A stretch of DNA of 64,000 bases from Flavobacteriaceae bacterium PS02337 (GCA_029959285.1 JASCOE010000002.1:372001-436000), one strand, 5' to 3'; shown: positions 26,402 to 34,866, counted from the stretch's first letter. Notes: a model not told the origin generated them from the sequence alone. Translations and numbers: made by a program.

Positions 26402-26733
26402 CCAATACGCAAACCATTTTCTATCTTAAAATCGGGAGCCAATAAAATCACATCTCCCTCCTCGCCTACAGCACCGAGAACCAAACATTCACTCATGAAT
26501 TTTCCAATTTGTTTTTTTGGAAAATTGACAACTGCAACAATCTGACGGTTAACCAATTCTTCTTTTTTATATCTTTTGGTAATTTGTGCAGACGATTTTC
26601 TAATTCCTATTTCTGAACCAAAATCAATGGTAAGCTGAAAAGCTGGTTTTCGTGCTTCGGGAAAATCATTTACTTCTAAGATTGTTCCCACGCGCATATC
26701 GGTTCTTTCAAATTCGTTCCAAGTTAAATCCAT
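26398..26733 (-). CDS. csaA: CsaA-like tRNA-binding domain protein
   Basis: A 111-residue stand-alone OB-fold domain of the EMAP/tRNA-binding type, dimeric and cytoplasmic. The family blocks are FERTDMRVGTILEV at the start, ARKPAFQLTIDFG, then SSAQITKRY and VAVVNFPKKQIGKFMSECLVLG. The last matches the CsaA chaperone-like proteins, which bind tRNA and have been linked to protein export in Bacillus. It is complete and of normal length, a single gene convergent with the Yip1 gene. Confidence 0.92.
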   Translation of the reverse strand: MDLTWNEFERTDMRVGTILEVNDFPEARKPAFQLTIDFGSEIGIRKSSAQITKRYKKEELVNRQIVAVVNFPKKQIGKFMSECLVLGAVGEEGDVILLAPDFKIENGLRIG

Positions 26734-26858
26734 TTTTACTTTTTTTTACAAACCTATAAATTTTGTAATTAATCAGCTTAATTCTATAACCTATTTCTTT
26801 TGCTTACCGTCTAATTTTACGAAAGAAAATAATTACACTAACGTAAAAAACATATAAC

Positions 26859-27752
26859 ATGGAACATACTGAACCAAATGCATGCATGTCAATAAAAGAT
26901 TTTGAATCGAATTTAAAACAGGTTCATACTGATAAATATATAGAAACAGCGCAAAATGTTAGACTGTATGTGAAAGATTACGGACAAGGAAAACCTGTAA
27001 TTTTAATACATGGCTGGCCGCTTTCTAACGAAATGTGGGAATATCAAATCGATCATTTAGTACAAAATAATTACCGCGTGATCGCTTATGACCGCCGCGG
27101 ATTCGGAAAATCTTCTCAACCTTGGGACGGATATGATTATGACACTTTAACTGATGATCTTCAAGAAATTATCGAACAATTAGAATTAGAAAATGTAACA
27201 CTTGTTGGCTTCTCAATGGGCGGTGGCGAGGTTGTTCGTTATTTCAGCCGTCATGGCGGAAAAAACGTTTCTAAAATTGCTCTGATTTCTTCTATTATTC
27301 CTTTTTTATTAAAAACGAATGATAATCCTGATGGACATCCAAAAGAAAAAAGCGAAAATACTGCTGCTGCGATCAAAGAAGATAGAATCGGATTTATTGA
27401 TAATTTCGGAAAAACTTTTTTCGGTGTCAACATTATCAACAAACCTTTAAGCACCCCTTTATTAGAATATTATAGAGCGTTATGTTCTGCAGCTTCTCCG
27501 CGTGCTACTTTAAAATGCGCTGAATCATTTTCTTTTACTGATTTTAGAGATGAGCTAGATTTCATTAAAGTTCCAACGCTTATCATTCATGGAAATGATG
27601 ATAAAATTGTACCAATAGATCTTACTTCTAGAAAAGCGGCCGAAGCTATTCAAAACAATACATTTATTGAATACGAAGGCGCTCCACACGGATTATTTTA
27701 TACCGATAGAGAAAAACTAAACGAAGATTTACTTCAGTTTTTGAATTCATAA
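26859..27752 (+). CDS. alpha/beta hydrolase, arylesterase / non-haem chloroperoxidase type
   Basis: 297 residues, without a signal peptide. The oxyanion region is ILIHGWPLSNEMW, followed by YDRRGFGKSSQP. The nucleophile elbow GFSMGGGE gives S119. The acid is in IHGNDDKIVP and the histidine in GAPHGLF. These blocks match the cofactor-free haloperoxidase/arylesterase family, which usually acts as an esterase in vivo. It has an extended N-terminus of about 25 residues. It is monocistronic, ending at a 14-bp terminator. Confidence 0.9.
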   Translation: MEHTEPNACMSIKDFESNLKQVHTDKYIETAQNVRLYVKDYGQGKPVILIHGWPLSNEMWEYQIDHLVQNNYRVIAYDRRGFGKSSQPWDGYDYDTLTDDLQEIIEQLELENVTLVGFSMGGGEVVRYFSRHGGKNVSKIALISSIIPFLLKTNDNPDGHPKEKSENTAAAIKEDRIGFIDNFGKTFFGVNIINKPLSTPLLEYYRALCSAASPRATLKCAESFSFTDFRDELDFIKVPTLIIHGNDDKIVPIDLTSRKAAEAIQNNTFIEYEGAPHGLFYTDREKLNEDLLQFLNS

Positions 27753-27767
27753 AAAAATTAAAAAAAG

Positions 27768-27818
27768 TATCCAAAGAAGCAAGCTGAATAAGCTAACTGC
27801 TTCTTTGGATAGTTTTTT
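27768..27818 (+). terminator. intrinsic terminator
   Basis: A perfect 14-bp stem (TATCCAAAGAAGCA and complement) with a 16-nt loop, followed by TTTTTT. Confidence 0.9.
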
Positions 27819-27881
27819 ATTCTTGTGCTCTTTTATTTACAGTTTTTTAAGCCTATTTTTGAAATTCTAATTTCATGTAAA

Positions 27882-28436
27882 ATGGCACGAACTGAATCTA
27901 CTATGCTTCCTCTTGGAACGATTGCTCCCGATTTTCACTTAAAAGACACCAATTCTAATGATACTTTTTCATTCAAAGATTTAAAAGGTACTAAAGGAAC
28001 TTTGGTGGTATTTATTTGTAATCATTGTCCATTTGTACTTCATGTTATTAAAGAAATTGTAATGATTTCTAACGATTATCGCGTACAAGGAATTGGAATA
28101 ATTGCGATTTCTAGTAACGATGTTGTAAAATATCCTGCAGACGCTCCAGAATTAATGACCGATTTTGCTTTAGAAAACAAAATTGATATTCCTTATTTAT
28201 ATGATGAAAGCCAAGAAACCGCAAAAGCCTATCAAGCTGCTTGTACTCCAGATTTCTACTTATTTGATAATCAAGACAAATTATTCTACCGCGGACAACT
28301 CGATGATTCTAGACCTGGAAACGGAATTCCGTTAAGCGGAAGCGATTTAAGAGGCGCAATAGATGCCTTAATTTACAACAGAAGTTTGAACGAATTACAA
28401 AAACCAAGTTTAGGCTGCGGCATAAAATGGAAGTAA
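27882..28436 (+). CDS. thioredoxin-like redoxin (AhpC/TSA-type) protein
   Basis: 184 residues from the ATG at 27882, where the conserved fold begins (MLPLGTIAPDFHLKDTNSNDTFSFKDLKG). A more upstream ATG in the same frame would add a non-conserved hydrophobic leader. The peroxiredoxin/TlpA-like fold contains a CNHC pair (C46, C49) in VVFICNHCPFV, a thioredoxin-style active site, then VQGIGIIAISSNDV and DFYLFDNQDKLFYRGQLDDSRPGN. It is a cytoplasmic thiol oxidoreductase of unassigned partner. The gene is followed by 350 bp containing the leader unit. Confidence 0.88.
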   Translation: MARTESTMLPLGTIAPDFHLKDTNSNDTFSFKDLKGTKGTLVVFICNHCPFVLHVIKEIVMISNDYRVQGIGIIAISSNDVVKYPADAPELMTDFALENKIDIPYLYDESQETAKAYQAACTPDFYLFDNQDKLFYRGQLDDSRPGNGIPLSGSDLRGAIDALIYNRSLNELQKPSLGCGIKWK

Positions 28437-28463
28437 TATCTCACTAAATCCAAAAAGATTACC

Positions 28464-28471
28464 TATCTTTG
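28464..28471 (+). promoter_or_regulatory. -7 box TATCTTTG of the leader unit
   Basis: Full TAnnTTTG match, 22 bp before a short reading frame (ATG at 28494) and well upstream of any annotated gene, so it drives the leader transcript. Confidence 0.75.
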
Positions 28472-28493
28472 CAGATCAATTTTAATTCTCCTT

Positions 28494-28595
28494 ATGGGAA
28501 ATATAATATCACATACAGCTTCTATAAAGACGTTTTGCATTGCAAGACCGTTTTGTGCTGTAATTATTTCGCATAATAAGGCCTTTATTTTTTAG
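28494..28595 (+). CDS. candidate leader peptide, 33 codons
   Basis: A 33-codon frame begins ATG-GGA-AAT and ends at a TAG (28593-28595), giving a small peptide with two Cys, six Ile and no low-complexity run. It starts about 16-20 bp after the expected transcription start, which is where leader peptides sit. Its stop codon lies in the 3' arm of a hairpin that competes with a second one. In AT-rich DNA a 33-codon frame is not rare by chance, so expression is unproven. It has no clear run of one regulatory amino acid, so I cannot name the sensed compound. Confidence 0.4.
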   Translation: MGNIISHTASIKTFCIARPFCAVIISHNKAFIF

Positions 28596-28632
28596 GCCTC
28601 CGTCTACTTCAATTTCTTCTTTCGGGCGGAGG
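28579..28632 (+). promoter_or_regulatory. two mutually exclusive hairpins (attenuator-like)
   Basis: Stem A pairs AGGCCT at 28579-28584 with AGGCCT at 28594-28599. Stem B pairs CCTCCG at 28597-28602 with CGGAGG at 28627-28632 and can extend three further pairs with wobbles. They share bases 28597-28599, so only one can form. A stop codon in stem A couples the choice to translation. Stem B is followed by only ATTTT, so it is a weak terminator by the usual rule. The first gene downstream is the Rnk/GreA-like gene at 28789. Confidence 0.45.
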
Positions 28633-28788
28633 ATTTTACATCAGTTTAAACATTTCGTTATTTGACAAAATTATATTTTGATCAAGTATTTTTTGTTTTT
28701 CCTATTTTTTAAAATTTTACCGTATCAATTTGGTAAATAATCTGTTGTCAAATCAAAAAGGAAGAAATCATTAAAACGAACAATAATA

Positions 28789-29211
28789 ATGCATAACAAT
28801 AAAATTCAAATAGATATGAAACCTATTCCAAATTTCTGTAAATCAGATTATCAATTTTTAAGAGAATTGATTTTAAAAAGTAAAAATTCAACAAATACTA
28901 AAGAAGCCAATCAACTTTCACAAGAATTAGATCGCGCTGTAATAAGTAAGGAAAGCGAACTTGACAGTTCTGTAATCCGAATCAATTCATTTGTCACGAT
29001 TGAAGATGTGAAGGCAAATAAACAAATGAAAATTCAAATCGTTTTACCTTCTACAGCAGATGTAAAACAATCTAAAATCTCAATCTTAGCACCTTTAAGC
29101 GTTGCCATAATTGGTTTTAAAGAAAATGACGAAGTAGATTGGGAATTGCCAGCTGGAATCAAAACTTTAAAGATCGTTGCCGTAGATAATACAGCTGTAC
29201 TTCATTCTTAA
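28789..29211 (+). CDS. Rnk/GreA-like C-terminal domain protein
   Basis: 140 residues. The N-terminal half is helical. The C-terminal part (SVIRINSFVTIEDVKANKQMKIQIVLPSTAD, then ISILAPLSVAIIGFKENDEVDWELPAG) is the GreA/GreB C-terminal fold used by Rnk, the RNA-polymerase-binding regulator. It lacks the long coiled coil with acidic tip needed for transcript cleavage, so it should bind polymerase but not act like GreA. The start could be ATG 28789 or the internal ATG 27 bp on (MKPIPNF). It follows the leader unit by 150 bp and may be controlled by it. Confidence 0.82.
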   Translation: MHNNKIQIDMKPIPNFCKSDYQFLRELILKSKNSTNTKEANQLSQELDRAVISKESELDSSVIRINSFVTIEDVKANKQMKIQIVLPSTADVKQSKISILAPLSVAIIGFKENDEVDWELPAGIKTLKIVAVDNTAVLHS

Positions 29212-29216
29212 ATTTT

Positions 29217-29248
29217 AAAACACCTCATTTTGTGAAGGTGTTTTTTTT
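29217..29248 (+). terminator. intrinsic terminator
   Basis: A 9-bp stem AAAACACCT / AGGTGTTTT with a T-run, six bases after the stop of the Rnk/GreA-like gene. Confidence 0.9.
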
Positions 29249-29272
29249 ATATCTATTTGAAAACAAAAAAAC

Positions 29273-29294
29273 CGATTCAAAATGTATTGAATCG
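29273..29294. terminator. bidirectional hairpin CGATTCAA / TTGAATCG
   Basis: An 8-bp perfect stem with a 6-nt loop, an A-run before it and a T-run after it, so it can terminate the cytochrome gene on the minus strand and back up the terminator of the plus-strand gene. Confidence 0.8.
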
Positions 29295-29324
29295 ATTTTT
29301 TTGTTTTTTTTTGAAATACAAATT

Positions 29325-29648
29325 TTACAATTGAGAATCTATAAAATTGGTTATTGATGCCATTTTTATATCATCAAGCTTCGCTTTTTTCTGCATTCTA
29401 ACCAAAATTGGTTTCCACTCTTCTTTACTAAATTGTTTTGGTTCATACCATTTGTGGCATTTCGCACAATTATTATCATACAATTGTTTACCTTCAGCCA
29501 AGGCTGTATCACCAAATATAAGATCCTTAGCAGACACATCTTTTGATGGCGGAGGTGGCGGTGGCGGAGGTGTTTCTCCTTTTGATTGTTTAGCACCGCA
29601 AGCAGCAAGAATCAAGATTGTTCCTGCCAGAATTATAGTTTTTTTCAT
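29325..29648 (-). CDS. small cytochrome c lipoprotein
   Basis: 107 residues. The lipoprotein signal (ILAGTILILAAC) ends at C17. A Pro-rich linker (PPPPPPPP) follows, and then a cytochrome c domain with a single haem site CAKCH (C61, C64, H65). A late methionine (KMASI) is a possible sixth ligand. It is an electron carrier tethered to a membrane facing the periplasm. It is convergent with the Rnk-like gene and lies 89 bp downstream of the peptidyl-prolyl isomerase gene on the same strand. Confidence 0.9.
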   Translation of the reverse strand: MKKTIILAGTILILAACGAKQSKGETPPPPPPPPSKDVSAKDLIFGDTALAEGKQLYDNNCAKCHKWYEPKQFSKEEWKPILVRMQKKAKLDDIKMASITNFIDSQL

Positions 29649-29676
29649 TACTTATGTTTTTAGTAAAAATAAAAAA

Positions 29677-29703
29677 AATCCCATTCGAGATTCGAATGGG
29701 ATT
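29677..29703 (-). terminator. intrinsic terminator of the PPIase gene
   Basis: A 12-bp perfect stem AATCCCATTCGA / TCGAATGGGATT with a 3-nt loop, followed on the minus strand by a T-run. Confidence 0.9.
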
Positions 29704-29737
29704 CTATTTAAAACAATCCTAAATTGCTTTTAAATTC

Positions 29738-30670
29738 TTATTTTACGTCCATTAATTCAACGTCAAAAATCAAAGTTGCGTTTGGCGGGATAACTCCTCC
29801 TGCACCAGATGGTCCGTATCCTAAATCAGATGGAATTACAAAACGAGCTTTGTCTCCAACTTGCAATAAAGCGATACCTTCGTCCCATCCTTCGATAACT
29901 TGTCCAATTCCTAATTTAAATTCGATCGGTTTTTTACGTGGGTAAGAAGAATCAAAAACTTTTCCGTTTTCTAAAGAACCTTCGTAGTGAACAGAAACTG
30001 TTTTTCCTGCCTCAGCTCTTTTTCCATCTCCTTTTTGAATCATTTTGTAACGTAAACCGCTTTCAGTTTTATCAAAACCAGCAGCCAATTGTTCCATTTT
30101 TGCTTCAGATTCTGCTTTTAAAGCTGCTTCTCTTTTTAGACGAGCACCTTTTAAACCAATAAAAGCTTCAATAGCATTAAATTTTTGAGCTTCTTCTCCA
30201 ACTCTAATGATTTCTACTGACTCTAAATTATCACCTTGAGCAACAGCATCAACGATATCTTGTCCTTCAACAACATATCCAAAAACACTGTGTTTTCCGT
30301 CTAACCAAGGAGTTGGAACGTGAGTGATGAAAAATTGAGAACCGTTACTTCCAGGACCAGAGTTTGCCATAGATAAAACTCCTGGACGATCGTGTTTTAA
30401 AGTTGGGTGAAATTCATCATCAAATTTATAACCTGGATCTCCAGTTCCTGTTCCTTTTGGGCAACCACCTTGAATCATGAAATCTGCAATTACTCTGTGG
30501 AAAGTTAATCCGTCATAGAATTTTTGTCCTTGAGGTTTTACTTTATTTTCCATATTTCCTTCTGCAAGAGCAACAAAGTTCCCTACAGTTCCTGGCGTTA
30601 AATCGTGTGTCAATTTTACTAAAATCGAACCTTTGCTAGTATTGAATTTAGCGTATATTCCGTTTTCCAT
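29738..30670 (-). CDS. cyclophilin-FKBP fusion peptidyl-prolyl isomerase
   Basis: 310 residues from the ATG at 30670, which matches the start of the cyclophilin fold ([20 protein letters not shown]). The N-terminal cyclophilin domain at about 5-165 has [19 protein letters not shown] with the catalytic Arg, and [24 protein letters not shown] charged helical linker of about 40 residues follows. The C-terminal FKBP domain is at about 210-310 ([57 protein letters not shown]). There is no signal peptide, so it should fold proteins in the cytoplasm. Having both isomerase folds in one chain is unusual outside some Bacteroidota, spirochaetes and protists. Confidence 0.93.
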   Translation of the reverse strand: MENGIYAKFNTSKGSILVKLTHDLTPGTVGNFVALAEGNMENKVKPQGQKFYDGLTFHRVIADFMIQGGCPKGTGTGDPGYKFDDEFHPTLKHDRPGVLSMANSGPGSNGSQFFITHVPTPWLDGKHSVFGYVVEGQDIVDAVAQGDNLESVEIIRVGEEAQKFNAIEAFIGLKGARLKREAALKAESEAKMEQLAAGFDKTESGLRYKMIQKGDGKRAEAGKTVSVHYEGSLENGKVFDSSYPRKKPIEFKLGIGQVIEGWDEGIALLQVGDKARFVIPSDLGYGPSGAGGVIPPNATLIFDVELMDVK

Positions 30671-30693
30671 GTTGTTATTTTTAATTTTGAACG

Positions 30694-30701
30694 CAAATTT
30701 A
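30694..30701 (-). promoter_or_regulatory. -7 box TAAATTTG of the PPIase gene
   Basis: Full TAnnTTTG match on the minus strand, 23 bp before the ATG at 30670. It supports that start over an upstream in-frame TTG. Confidence 0.65.
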
Positions 30702-30713
30702 CAAATTAATTTC

Positions 30714-31898
30714 TTAATCAATTTGCGCTTTTTGTTTTTTAGATTTTGATTTATAAGTCAGTCCGTAAATCGTTAATGATATTAAAGATAAAACCATACA
30801 GCCGATTGTTACAGCTGGCCATCCGCCCAATTTCCATAATAATAAACCGTAAGCAGATCCTGCCGCAGTTCCCAAAAAGGTCAATGACATAAATACCGTA
30901 TTTAATCGGTTTCTAGCTTCTGGCATTAATGAATATACTCGTGTTTGATTTGAAATATGAACGCCTTGAATTCCGATATCAATAAATACAATTCCGATTG
31001 CAATTCCGATTACACTTTCAATTGAAAAATAGAAAATAATAAAGCTTATTAAAACCAATAAACAGCCGTAACCGACAGCAATTCTTGAGTTTCCTTTATC
31101 TCCAAGTTTTCCAACTAAAGGCGCTGCTAAAGCTCCGGATGCACCCACAATTCCGAATAAACCAATTGTAGCGCTATTAAAACCAAAAGGTTCACCAGAA
31201 AGTAATAAAACCATCGTAGTCCAGAACGCTCCAAATTGAGCAAAACTAAAAACATTTATTGCAGTTGCTTCACGCAAAACTGGTTGTGTTTTTATAAGTG
31301 TAAACAGAGACTTAATCAACTGACCGTAAGTTCCTTGAAACTGCGGTTTATTAACTGGAAATTTACTTTGAATAACAAAAAAGATCAAAAGGCAAATTAC
31401 AGCTGCGATATAAAACATTGACCTCCAACCTAAAACTTGACCAATAAATCCGCTTAAAGTTCGCGAAAGCAAAATTCCGACTAAAAGTCCGCTCATAATA
31501 GTTCCTACCACTTTTCCTCGCTGTTCTGGCGCGCTTAAAGAAGCAGCCAAAGGCAAAATAAGCTGCAGAACAATGGATGTAATTCCGATTAATAAGGAAG
31601 CGATTTGTAAAACAAAAAAACTTTTTGCCGTTGCTGCAATTAGAAGTGCAATTACGGTAGCAAAAGTTGTCATTAAGATTTGCTTTTTTCGTTCTAATTT
31701 ATCGCCAAGTGGCACCATAAAAAACAACCCGATAGCGTAACCCGCCTGAGTTAGGTATGTTATTGTTCCGGCGCTGGCTTCAGGAATTTTAAATTCGTTG
31801 GCAATTAAAACAATCAAAGGCTGGCAGTAATAAAGATTTGCAACTATAAGACCAGTGCAAACTGCCATAAACAGTACGTTAGTTTTTGATAAATTCAT
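30714..31898 (-). CDS. MFS transporter
   Basis: 394 residues with twelve predicted membrane helices, a single major facilitator unit in the inner membrane. The first-half signature appears as [13 protein letters not shown] between helices 2 and 3. The pattern [32 protein letters not shown] fits the multidrug or small-solute exporter branch. The substrate is not readable. It lies 43 bp upstream of the PPIase ATG, but the PPIase has its own -7 box. A TATTTTTG box ends only 4 bp before the ATG. Confidence 0.88.
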   Translation of the reverse strand: MNLSKTNVLFMAVCTGLIVANLYYCQPLIVLIANEFKIPEASAGTITYLTQAGYAIGLFFMVPLGDKLERKKQILMTTFATVIALLIAATAKSFFVLQIASLLIGITSIVLQLILPLAASLSAPEQRGKVVGTIMSGLLVGILLSRTLSGFIGQVLGWRSMFYIAAVICLLIFFVIQSKFPVNKPQFQGTYGQLIKSLFTLIKTQPVLREATAINVFSFAQFGAFWTTMVLLLSGEPFGFNSATIGLFGIVGASGALAAPLVGKLGDKGNSRIAVGYGCLLVLISFIIFYFSIESVIGIAIGIVFIDIGIQGVHISNQTRVYSLMPEARNRLNTVFMSLTFLGTAAGSAYGLLLWKLGGWPAVTIGCMVLSLISLTIYGLTYKSKSKKQKAQID

Positions 31899-31902
31899 GC
31901 TG

Positions 31903-31910
31903 CAAAAATA
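31903..31910 (-). promoter_or_regulatory. -7 box TATTTTTG just before the MFS start
   Basis: Full TAnnTTTG match on the minus strand with only 4 bp between it and the ATG at 31898, implying a very short or absent 5' leader. Confidence 0.45.
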
Positions 31911-31956
31911 CCATCAATATTTAACCTAAACTTATAATTTAAGTTATTTTTTTAAT

Positions 31957-32040
31957 AAAATCTGTGTAAATCCGCGTCTATTTATAGAACACTGATGACG
32001 CAGATTTGCTATCGCGAAGACGCAGATATTTACGGATTTT
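31957..32040. repeat. imperfect inverted repeat with CGCAGAT units
   Basis: An 84-bp stretch between two minus-strand genes. Outer arms AAAATCTGTGTAAATCCGCG and AGACGCAGATATTTACGGAT pair with gaps, and the middle GACGCAGATTTGCTATCGCG repeats the same words. It is another flavobacterial-style intergenic palindrome. Confidence 0.55.
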
Positions 32041-32048
32041 TATTGACT

Positions 32049-32393
32049 TTATTTCAAAAAATCTTCTCTTGCTGGACTAAAAACATCTGTTAACATACCA
32101 GTTTCTAGACAAACAACTCCATGAATAGCATGTGGCGGAATATAGAAACTATCGCCTTCTTTTAAAGTCTGAGTTACACCGCTAATGGTAACATCAAATT
32201 TGCCGCTTGCTATATACGTCACTTGCGAATGATAATGTTCGTGTAAAGTTCCGATACCTCCTTTTTCAAAATGAACATTTACAAGCATCACTCTTTCATC
32301 AAAAGCTAAAATCTTACGTTTGATTCCTTCTCCAACAACTTCCCACTCGATTTCGTCTCCTTTTATAAACTCTTTGCTTGTTCCTAAACTCAT
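32049..32393 (-). CDS. cupin domain protein
   Basis: A 114-residue single cupin. The metal-binding first motif is LHEHYHSQVTYIASGKFDVTI, and the second is DSFYIPPHAIHGVVCLE, giving the usual His/Glu ligand set. It ends in a short tail. It is a cytoplasmic, small stand-alone cupin of unknown activity; many such proteins tune sugar metabolism or act as dioxygenases. It lies 13 bp downstream of the archaemetzincin gene on the same strand, so the two are likely one transcript. Confidence 0.88.
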   Translation of the reverse strand: MSLGTSKEFIKGDEIEWEVVGEGIKRKILAFDERVMLVNVHFEKGGIGTLHEHYHSQVTYIASGKFDVTISGVTQTLKEGDSFYIPPHAIHGVVCLETGMLTDVFSPAREDFLK

Positions 32394-32406
32394 AATCTTT
32401 TTATTT

Positions 32407-33324
32407 TTATTGAATACTTTTAAGGTCTTTTTTCGTCAATTCTAAGCCTTCAGTTAATTTATTTTCCTTGAAGAACTTTTCTAACTCCAATAATCTTTTT
32501 TTATTATCGTATTTAAATCCGGAATTTAATTTTCTCTGACAATTTGAACACAATCTCAAGGTATGTTCATCTGTTTCTACTAAACTATTGGTCCCATTCA
32601 TAACACAATCTGCATCTATGCAATGATGCAAACCAAACATATGTCCAATCTCATGTGAACATATTTTTAATAAACGATCCAAACATAAATTAAAATCGGC
32701 TCCTTTTAAACTTTTGTCCTGCAATCTGTGAATTGAGCTTACCGCAACTTTATCTCTATACGATGCCAGACCAAAAACATAATTCCATTCTGGTTTTGGA
32801 TATAAATCTTTTTCAGTTATTGCCATTAATGCAATCCTTTTATTTGGGTTTTCTTCTTTTAAAACATCGTCTAAAATATATCCTGCTAAAAACTGTTCTT
32901 GTCCAACATCTCCAATTCGTCTTGCATGATTCGGAATAATATCATTCGAAACATTTTCTAAAACCTTAGTTTCAAGCTGAAAGAATATTTGCAAATATTG
33001 GCGAACCAATTCAATCTGCTTTAATTGTAATACATCAAATTTTCCTATCGGTTTCAAATAGATAATGTTCTCTTGCTCGCTTGGAACAACATGTTTAGTT
33101 CTAACAAATTGTTCAAAACTCTGCCCTTTTTCTTTATGAGAAAATAACCAATCACCAAAAACCGGTTTTTCAAGCTTAACATCATTAACTTTAATATCTA
33201 AAAAATAAGGCTGAGGCGGTAAAATTTGTTGCGAGTTTAACTGCACTTTTGAATTTATTTCTTCTTTTTTGTTCGAATTACAAGAACAAAAAATCACAAA
33301 TACCAGTAAAAGTATTTTCTTCAT
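32407..33324 (-). CDS. archaemetzincin-family zinc metallopeptidase, lipoprotein
   Basis: 305 residues. The N-terminus is a lipoprotein signal (ILLLVFVIFCSC, lipid Cys near residue 15). The active site is HEIGHMFGLHH (H224, E225, H228, H234). It is followed at once by C235, then C240, a methionine at 242 and a CSNC pair (C259, C262). This string is the archaemetzincin signature, with a second, structural zinc site. A catalytic Glu and all cysteines are intact, so it should be an active peptidase at the cell envelope. It probably forms one transcript with the isomerase-like gene upstream and the cupin downstream. Confidence 0.88.
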   Translation of the reverse strand: MKKILLLVFVIFCSCNSNKKEEINSKVQLNSQQILPPQPYFLDIKVNDVKLEKPVFGDWLFSHKEKGQSFEQFVRTKHVVPSEQENIIYLKPIGKFDVLQLKQIELVRQYLQIFFQLETKVLENVSNDIIPNHARRIGDVGQEQFLAGYILDDVLKEENPNKRIALMAITEKDLYPKPEWNYVFGLASYRDKVAVSSIHRLQDKSLKGADFNLCLDRLLKICSHEIGHMFGLHHCIDADCVMNGTNSLVETDEHTLRLCSNCQRKLNSGFKYDNKKRLLELEKFFKENKLTEGLELTKKDLKSIQ

Positions 33325-33333
33325 AAATGAAAT

Positions 33334-34206
33334 TTAGATTAGATTTTTTGATATAAAATCACAACTCGATTTAATTGATTCGAAAGAATTTGAAGCAAAA
33401 TTATTTTCCTGTTCTACAAAAAAATGAATCATTCCAGATTGTTTTGCTGCAGCGAATAAAGGTTTAAAATCAATTGTTCCAGAACCAACTTCCGTATTTA
33501 GATCGTTATTAGTCTTGTCTTTATCTTTTACGTGCCACATTTTAAAGCGGCCTGAATTTGCTGCAAAGAATTCTAAAGGATCATTTCCAGAATGAATTAC
33601 CCAATATAAATCCAATTCAAAAAAGACTAAATCCTTATCGGTTTCTTTTAATAAAATTTCAAAACCTGTAATTCCATCGTGCTTTTGAAATTCAAAATCA
33701 TGATTATGATATGCCAGTTTTAAACCTGCTTTTTTACACATTATCGCAGCTTCGTTTACACGAGCCGCAATCTTTTTATAATCTTCAATATTTCTTCTAA
33801 AAGGTTCATCGACCCACGGAATCGTTAAAAATTCACTTTTTAAAATCTTAGCAGCTTCAATTGACGCAAGTAATTCTGAGGTTTTTCCATCATATAAAAA
33901 ACTTCCTAAATTATAATGTCCGCTAACAGCTTTTAGATTATTTTCATCGAGAATCTTTTTTAATTCTTTTGGCGTCAATCCCCAAAATTGATCTTTTATT
34001 GAAAACCCGTATGTTTCGACGGTTGTATATCCAACTTTCGCGACTTTCTCTAATGTTCCTTTTACATCTTTCGGAAGTTCATCTCGAAGTGTATATAACT
34101 GTAAACCAATTTCTTTTTTATTCATAGAAAATGCAAATGATGGTGAAGCCAAAACTGCCGATGCAGCAAGACCTGTGGTTACGATAAAGTTTCTTCTGCT
34201 AATCAT
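33334..34206 (-). CDS. sugar phosphate isomerase/epimerase-like TIM barrel, exported
   Basis: 290 residues. The N-terminus MISRRNFIVTTGLAASAVLA looks like a Tat-type signal (SRRNF), with a cleavable hydrophobic segment. The mature domain is a xylose-isomerase-like TIM barrel: IGLQLYTLRDEL, VGYTTVETYG, ISGHYNLGSF, KLAYHNHDFEF and WHVKDKD, with a late EQEN acid. Such proteins bind a metal and act on sugars or inositols; exported ones are frequent in Bacteroidota. The specific substrate is unknown. Confidence 0.85.
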   Translation of the reverse strand: MISRRNFIVTTGLAASAVLASPSFAFSMNKKEIGLQLYTLRDELPKDVKGTLEKVAKVGYTTVETYGFSIKDQFWGLTPKELKKILDENNLKAVSGHYNLGSFLYDGKTSELLASIEAAKILKSEFLTIPWVDEPFRRNIEDYKKIAARVNEAAIMCKKAGLKLAYHNHDFEFQKHDGITGFEILLKETDKDLVFFELDLYWVIHSGNDPLEFFAANSGRFKMWHVKDKDKTNNDLNTEVGSGTIDFKPLFAAAKQSGMIHFFVEQENNFASNSFESIKSSCDFISKNLI

Positions 34207-34238
34207 TTAGATAATATAAATTTCAGAAAGTAAATATA

Positions 34239-34775
34239 TTATAAAAATTGGTTCTCAAATTCTTTTGTGAAGTTTTGAAGTGCTTCTGCGGTTTCTTGAT
34301 TTGTAATTTCTCCTTCGGCACCAACTTTTCCGCGCACACCTTGAATTAAAAGCTGGGTTTTATTATCAAATTTAGATTCAAGAGTTTTCATTATCAATAA
34401 AAGCTGTTCGTGCCCCATTTCACCAGAAGCCGAAGCTGTTATCAAACCCGTCTTTTTATTTGAAAAAATAGTAGTCGAAACACACCATTCTAAAGCATTT
34501 TTTAAACTTCCGGGAAGGCTAAAAATATATTCTGGAGTACAAATAATAATACCGTCGGCATTTATTATTTTGTTTCTGAAAGAAGTGATTTCTTTTGGAG
34601 GATTATCTGTATCTAAGTCAGGATTAAAATGCGGAAGAGTATCTAAAGCTCCGAATATTTCAAGCTCAAATTCTGATCGAAATTGATTTGAAATATACTT
34701 TAGAATTTTAAAATTACTTGAATTCTCTCTAATACTGCCATTTAAAGCCAGTATTTTTATTTTTTTTGAAGACAT
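34239..34775 (-). CDS. NADPH-dependent FMN reductase family protein
   Basis: 178 residues from the ATG at 34775. Starting at an upstream in-frame site would add a hydrophobic leader that the family lacks. It is a flavodoxin-like fold: ILALNGSIRENSSN for the FMN phosphate, PHFNPDLDTDNPP, then IIICTPEYIFSLPGSLKNALEW and TASASGEMGHEQLL. It would reduce FMN, quinones, azo dyes or chromate in the cytoplasm. It stands 32 bp downstream-side from the isomerase-like gene's start, on the same strand. Confidence 0.92.
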   Translation of the reverse strand: MSSKKIKILALNGSIRENSSNFKILKYISNQFRSEFELEIFGALDTLPHFNPDLDTDNPPKEITSFRNKIINADGIIICTPEYIFSLPGSLKNALEWCVSTTIFSNKKTGLITASASGEMGHEQLLLIMKTLESKFDNKTQLLIQGVRGKVGAEGEITNQETAEALQNFTKEFENQFL

Positions 34776-34866
34776 TATGATATAATAAAAAAGTAGTATT
34801 CCTAAATTGATCATTTAAAAATACTACTTTTCTGTTAATGAAATCTCTTTGCAACAATAAAACTAA

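Noticed and set aside
29347-29733. A 128-codon plus-strand frame over the cytochrome c gene
   Set aside because: The opposite strand encodes a clear lipoprotein signal and CxxCH haem site; the plus-strand frame is a shadow created by the Pro-rich codons.
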